From assembly GCA_025738555.1 (NCBI GenBank), contig JAOVFP010000006.1, positions 3,038,001 to 3,102,000 of the forward strand: 64,000 nucleotides of DNA, read 5' to 3'. The position numbers and the translations under genes are program-made. The stretch comes from Cyathus striatus. Taxonomy: Eukaryota; Basidiomycota; Agaricomycetes; Agaricales; Nidulariaceae. Of this stretch, positions 59,196 to 64,000 are shown piece by piece (position 1 is the first letter of the stretch; each line of letters starts with the position of its first letter). A model generated the notes under the pieces. The model was not told the origin of the DNA. It saw only the letters and a program-made list of their open reading frames with translations, and searched no databases.

Positions 59196-61029
59196 CTTTT
59201 AATTTATGGAACTTACAGTGCAATCACTTCATTACACCAATTGTGAAGGGGAGTATATTGGTAGGATGTATTGTTAGGAGCTTATAATTATGGTAGCATG
59301 TATTTACATTATGCACATATCTCCACTTCCTTAAAGAAAGCAAGTAGAAAGAGTGTCTAGAATATCTACAATTAATTCCACATTCTAACTTCAAAGTGAT
59401 AACTTCAGATTGCCCAATGATTAAATGCATGACACCCTCACCTCAGACAAGGTCAGATCAGGGTAAGGTAAATATGGTACAAACCAATTTTGTTAACAAT
59501 TAGAATAATGATCAAAATTTGTTATTGTATCTGATTTATGTCCATATTGTAACTTGGAATGAACATTTGTTCTGTGTCCCAATTGTTCGAACCGATCATG
59601 AATATGCCACAGTCCCATATCCATTGCTAGCCAATCGGAAAATTTTCGGTAAGGATATTTTCACATTACATACTTTGACTCTGCTTTATTATCTGTACAA
59701 TAAACCAATCCACGCTCCCTTTCTGAAGTTGTTTATATATATGTGTGGCACATATATTTAGTGACATATTCTAGATTTTAACTAAATATGTTTGTACCAT
59801 ATTTACCCTTCCTTGATTTTACCCTATCTGAGGTGCCTGTTGCTTAGCCTTGAGCCGAAACTTGAAAGAGGGAGACATGCGGTTTAGGAACACCGCACCC
59901 AGCATCACACCACCAAATATCGTCCTCTTATGACAAGCCACGTGTCCAAGCTTCACGATGGGTCGATGGCGTAGTTGGTTATCACATCTGTCTAACATAC
60001 AGAAGGCCTTCGGTTCGAGTGTGACTATATAATAGGTAAGTAGGTAAGTACCTGAACAAGATAGATAGTCAAAGCAGTAGTAATACTCCCGAGCACTATT
60101 TGAATAATCAATTATTAATTTTCTGAGATCTAAAATGTTTAAAGTACCTTTGAATTTATGATGATAAGGGTAGTGAGCGAGTGCCTTGCAAACATGTAGA
60201 GTATAGACGATGGTGTAACTATTCCGATCTGATATCCAGTACAAATTTTCTGGTATTCCTTTGAATTTTTTATGTGGGCCCAGGGTGTTAGAAAAAGCAC
60301 TTGATACATAAAATCTCAAGGAAATGTAGATGAAGGGGTAATAAACACATCAACATCTTCACATTTTCGGAAAAATGTATCGTTTTCAATTTTTATTATT
60401 AGAGATCTCTATCTTTCAGAGAAAGTGGTTTGCAAAACAACTTTAATAATCCACAGTCGCAAGATTAGTGTTAATAAGAGTAGCGGTAATTCGCTCCACT
60501 TACACCATCACCGTCATTGTTCGGGAACTTTTTTTCTGTTTTTCATGTTTTAAACCTTGATGCATTTATGAGTGAATACCTCATCATGCGAGAAGCTAAA
60601 GTGATACTAATCTATCAATATACCCCTCACCTTCATATTCATAACATCTACCATGAGTGTTCCCCTTCATTTTTATATTAGTATTGCACAGGACAAGTAG
60701 GACAAGTGATAAGTATGTGTACCATTCGCTACCTTCTATATCTTCAACAGTTTGTCTTATAATAACATTCCTACATCTAAATTGTAAGGCGAGTGTTAAA
60801 CAATGCAATATGCAATTACATGCATTATATGAGGAGTAGGTAAAGCAGTAACGGACTCTGTTTATTTCGAATCCTTCACATACTTATTTGATTTCAGAGG
60901 ATGTCGTTTTATATGGTAATAGACAGAGGAGCCTAAGGTAAGTATGTACCCTATGAGACATCGAAATCACTAACCAAGGAAACACATTGAAGAAGTGTCA
61001 CAACCACAAACTCAAACAGATGCTCATGC
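59196..61029. other. Host-like sequence, no gene supported
   Basis: CpG becomes more frequent from about 59580 onward. The minus-strand ORF at 59819-60319 (166 aa) has a composition unlike a known family and overlaps a tRNA-like element, so it is not called. Nothing else is seen. Confidence 0.5.
59961..60031 (+). tRNA. tRNA-Val(AAC)-like pseudogene or SINE head
   Basis: GGTCGATGGCGTAGTTGG supplies the acceptor strand and D-arm with an A-box. TCTGT-CTAACAT-ACAGA is a perfect five-pair anticodon arm with anticodon AAC. CTTCGGTTCGAG is the T-arm 5' half and B-box. The 3' half (TGTGACTATATAAT) does not pair with the T-stem or the acceptor, and GTAGGTAAGTA repeats follow. It probably derives from tRNA-Val and no longer encodes a working tRNA. 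Confidence 0.6.
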
Positions 61030-64000
61030 GATGAATTAAGTATAATCAATAAGATAACAAGCATATCTCTTGTGACATGCTTCTTAGTCGATAAGAGAAA
61101 AGTATTGGGATAAGTATCACCTGAGCGATTGGTGCTTCTTAAATGTAATATTATCGATTAACCTATCATATCGATCAGTGTACTATTATTAGGTGTGTGT
61201 GTGAAGAGCCTACATATGAGCGCTTCATCGAGGGTGCGACACAAAAAACACACGTCGAAGCGGAGATAAGGGTGACCGATTGATCATTCGAACGTTGCAG
61301 GAAATTCGGATGGGAGTCGATGAGATAGCACCTTATAAGTAATCAAAGAGTCCATTCGGATTCAGTGAAGTGCTGCAGGTGTTGTACAGTAGGAGTCCAG
61401 GACGACCCTATCATAGATCGTTAGTAGAGAAGGGAGAAAGAACCCTTTATGCACTGCGTTTTCGGTAAAGAGTACTAAGCTGCTGTACAATAGGTTACAA
61501 TCTACACTGTACAGGACCGAGCTCGAAGCAGCAGAGTTTTGGCATTTCCCATTAGTACGCGCAGTCCGGATTTGTCACACCCATCAGCACGAAGCTTTTC
61601 ACGCGTACCGCCAACATCGACTCCAAGCCAGCACTTGCCACACCTCTCACAGTCTAACATACCCTGGTACCCCTCTCCTAGACTTTTTCAGCAAACGTAA
61701 CCTATACGACGAGCCCGAAATAGGTGGGCTAGATCACCTGTGACTCACTGGCTACTCTGCCTCTGGCAGAGAGGATAAGCAACGCCTTTCTTCCCACTGT
61801 GGGGATACTCTGATCATTAGTCTAAGTAAGAGTTCTATTCTTCTACACTCTCTGTTCACTATGTTCCCTCGTTCTTGTTCTCCCCTTTAGGCCCCCTTTT
61901 CTCCTCTCCCTTCTCCTTCCCCTGTTTCCCTTCTACTGGTGCTTACTGACCTCATAATAGATGCACCTCCCACACATCCCGAATACCTCCCAGGGAAACA
62001 TATGAATCACCGACCACACATGGCACCTTTCAATCGCACCTGGTGTTCATCATAACAGCAGCCCCACTTTCATGCACAACATGGAAGGAACATCACATTC
62101 CGCTTGACTTATGAAGACTCGTCTCTGTTCGATTCGCTAGACCAGCACCAGGTTCGAAAGCGACAGTCGCCGTCCGCACAGGACAGGATTAGTGGGAGTA
62201 CGACTGAGAGGTCTGCTGGCGGAAGGGTAGGAACTGGCCTGCAGAGTATGTGTCCATTCTCCCCCTTTCGCGTCCCCTTCCTGCATTCAATCCCCGTGTG
62301 TACATCCCCACGTCCACGCCTTTCCTGCCTACTCTTCGACCTTCCTTCTTTCTCGCCTTCATCATCCACTCTTCCTTCCTCTGTCGCTCCCTTACTCTTT
62401 CTCATTGCATCTCTCCATCTCCGCTCCTTCGTTCCTTGAGGCCCATTTCCCTCCCTTCCTCGTCTTCATTCTTTACGCCTTCATCCTGTTCTCCCTTTCC
62501 CATTACCTTGTCATCACTGCTAATGTACCTTGCCTACAGGAACCAACCATCTCCATAGACGTGCACCTCTACTCGCACTTGATGATCGATAGCAGGCAAT
62601 ATACTTATACCAAGCGCCGACCATGTGGCACCCAAACACGAAGCCAAGATGCAACACAGGTTCGCTCGTTGGAGTCGATAAGGTGATACGAACGGCATTC
62701 ATCGTTAGAACTTTGGGGATAATAAGCACCGACACACAATGTGGATTGTTCGCCCGGATAGAGCCCAGAACGGACTCGGCAGAGATGTGGATATGTGTTC
62801 GCTAGCTGGTGTTGATAATATTATACAACTCACACCTCAGAGCCCGAAAGTCTGGGGTGATACTGTACGCTGCACAACGTGGATGCTTTGCCAAGGCAGA
62901 ACGCAGAGAGGAGGTGCAGGTACGCGTTTGTTGAATGAGGCCGATACGGACTGAAGAAGCTTGTGGTTCTATGATATGGATAGCGCTTGTCTTGGGAAGA
63001 TGGGCAAAGTGTGCGGTATCACACAGGGCAAGGAATGTAAGCTAATCTCCTGTCCCCCATTCTCCTCCATCCGGGTTCGTTCATACTCACTGACATCATC
63101 ATAGACATGGAAGGTGTATATCACCTACAGTCTTTCGCGTGGAGGTTTCGCGAAGGGGATAGGGATATTGGGAAAGGCCCTGTGCCGTACCATGCAGGGT
63201 AAAGAACGTACATTAGTTTCCTATCCTCTATTCTCCTTCATCTGGACCCGTTCATACTTACCAACATCATCATAGATATGGACCTTACATATCGCCCACA
63301 GCCTCGCACGACTACGGACAACAGAGGTGTAAGCTTCACCATCATCCACCCCACATGGCACATTTGGCAGTGTGAATGATGCTAGTTTTCATAGCCATCC
63401 CTAGTCATTTATCAGATCTACTACCGCAGCTCTCGCTTGAGCCTCTCGTGGACCTTGTATGGATGCAAGGATGAGGACCTCCTAGTGCTGGACCTGGCTC
63501 TTCTGCGAATCTGCTACTCCCTGGCAGAGAACGCGACTACCATATTGCACGCTCTCCTCAGTCATATGGATCCATACCTGCCATTTCCCCACTATGGAGA
63601 CACTCCCCGTCCAAGTCATCACTATGCACGCCAACTTCACCACATCTTCCGCATCAGTGGCACATCTTCATATCACACCGTCATAACTGTGCCCCATCTA
63701 CAACATTGAAGCAAAGTGGCTACCCTGGTCCAGCTTCAATCTTTCGCATATGAGCTCGCAGCGAACAGCGAAGGTGCATCTGCGTTACGCCTGGGTACAG
63801 CCTCGGCTTAATCTATGGTTGATCTCCGTAATCACACGTGTAGATTTCCCTCTTCACTCTATGCTATCTGTGCACAAGCTTGCCTCTGAGATCTCGAAGC
63901 GGTTCCCCAATATCAAGCTGCGCTGGTGTGATGTCTTTTCATTGGCTGTGCTTGTATCAACTTGTTCTCAACATGTGTACTCCCCTTTCTTCCTCGTGTA
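61030..64000. repeat. Right arm of large inverted duplication
   Basis: This is the reverse complement, in order, of blocks at 10990-10762, 7507-7252, 4946-4885, about 2295-1500, 1250-700 and 330-180. It is CpG-rich and lacks the insertions of the left arm, so it preserves empty sites for the 4949-7251 and 7508-10761 elements. No gene is supported. ORFs at 62104-62558 come from a CT-rich tract. The ORF at 63437-63709 (90 aa) is the most protein-like here but has no recognised domain. The duplication probably continues beyond the window. Confidence 0.75.

Noticed and set aside
59819..60319. 166-aa minus-strand ORF
   Set aside because: It overlaps the tRNA-Val-like sequence and has no recognisable motif; kept only as a remark.
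62104..62558. 111-aa and 102-aa ORFs in the right arm
   Set aside because: Low-complexity CT-rich DNA with no domain and no intact counterpart in the left arm.

Overview
The window looks like chromosomal DNA of a mushroom-forming basidiomycete (Agaricomycetes). The basis is gene style (introns of about 50-100 nt with GT..AG ends), a protein with the cysteine clusters that accompany KDZ transposases, an Spt5-like NGN/KOW protein and two multicopy element-borne families that I know only from basidiomycetes, and one fungal-type membrane-protein gene. I ran no searches, so the species is not assigned. Only three host-type genes can be supported: a small unknown protein (3587-4326), a six-exon secreted cysteine-rich protein (40372-41606), and a DUF4436-like membrane protein (42202-47302) that is split by a transposon. 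Almost everything else is mobile DNA and its remains.

Layout. 1-11,000 is one arm of a large inverted duplication; the other arm is 61,030-64,000. Short homologous blocks occur in collinear, reversed order. The left arm has been opened by two insertions (4949-7251 with a TA duplication; 7508-10761). 11,164-15,625 holds two members of one DNA-transposon family in opposite orientation. Each has its own perfect 8-bp target duplication, and each is largely filled by a 19-bp satellite. 17.2-19.05 kb is a tandem duplication of unknown origin. 19.56-29.87 kb is an Spt5-like gene on the minus strand, split by a 7.3-kb KDZ-type element (22507-29815, target duplication CTGGCATC). That element carries two multi-exon genes and a nested third copy of the satellite family. 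30.5-33.2 kb is a dead DDE transposase, and 33.2-38.2 kb an internally rearranged Ty1/copia element with both LTRs. 38.4-42.2 kb is CpG-richer host-like sequence. 42.2-47.3 kb is the split membrane-protein gene. 47.9-54.7 kb is a chain of foldback and terminal-inverted-repeat elements with GA/CT-rich minisatellites. 56.5-59.1 kb is a broken mobile-element gene. 59.2-64 kb is CpG-containing sequence including the right arm.

Two themes tie the window together. First, several DNA-element families share nearly the same termini (a TTTAYRCT core followed by a C-run) but carry family-specific subterminal motif arrays, and three of them have perfect 8-bp target duplications. This fits one KDZ-type machinery moving many non-autonomous relatives. 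Second, repeats in the 5-38 kb block have lost CpG by change to TpG/CpA. The two arms of the inverted duplication show this directly, and many in-frame stops in the dead transposases are TGA, as expected from CGA. The pattern points to cytosine methylation or a RIP-like process acting on the repeat block but not on the flanking host-like DNA.
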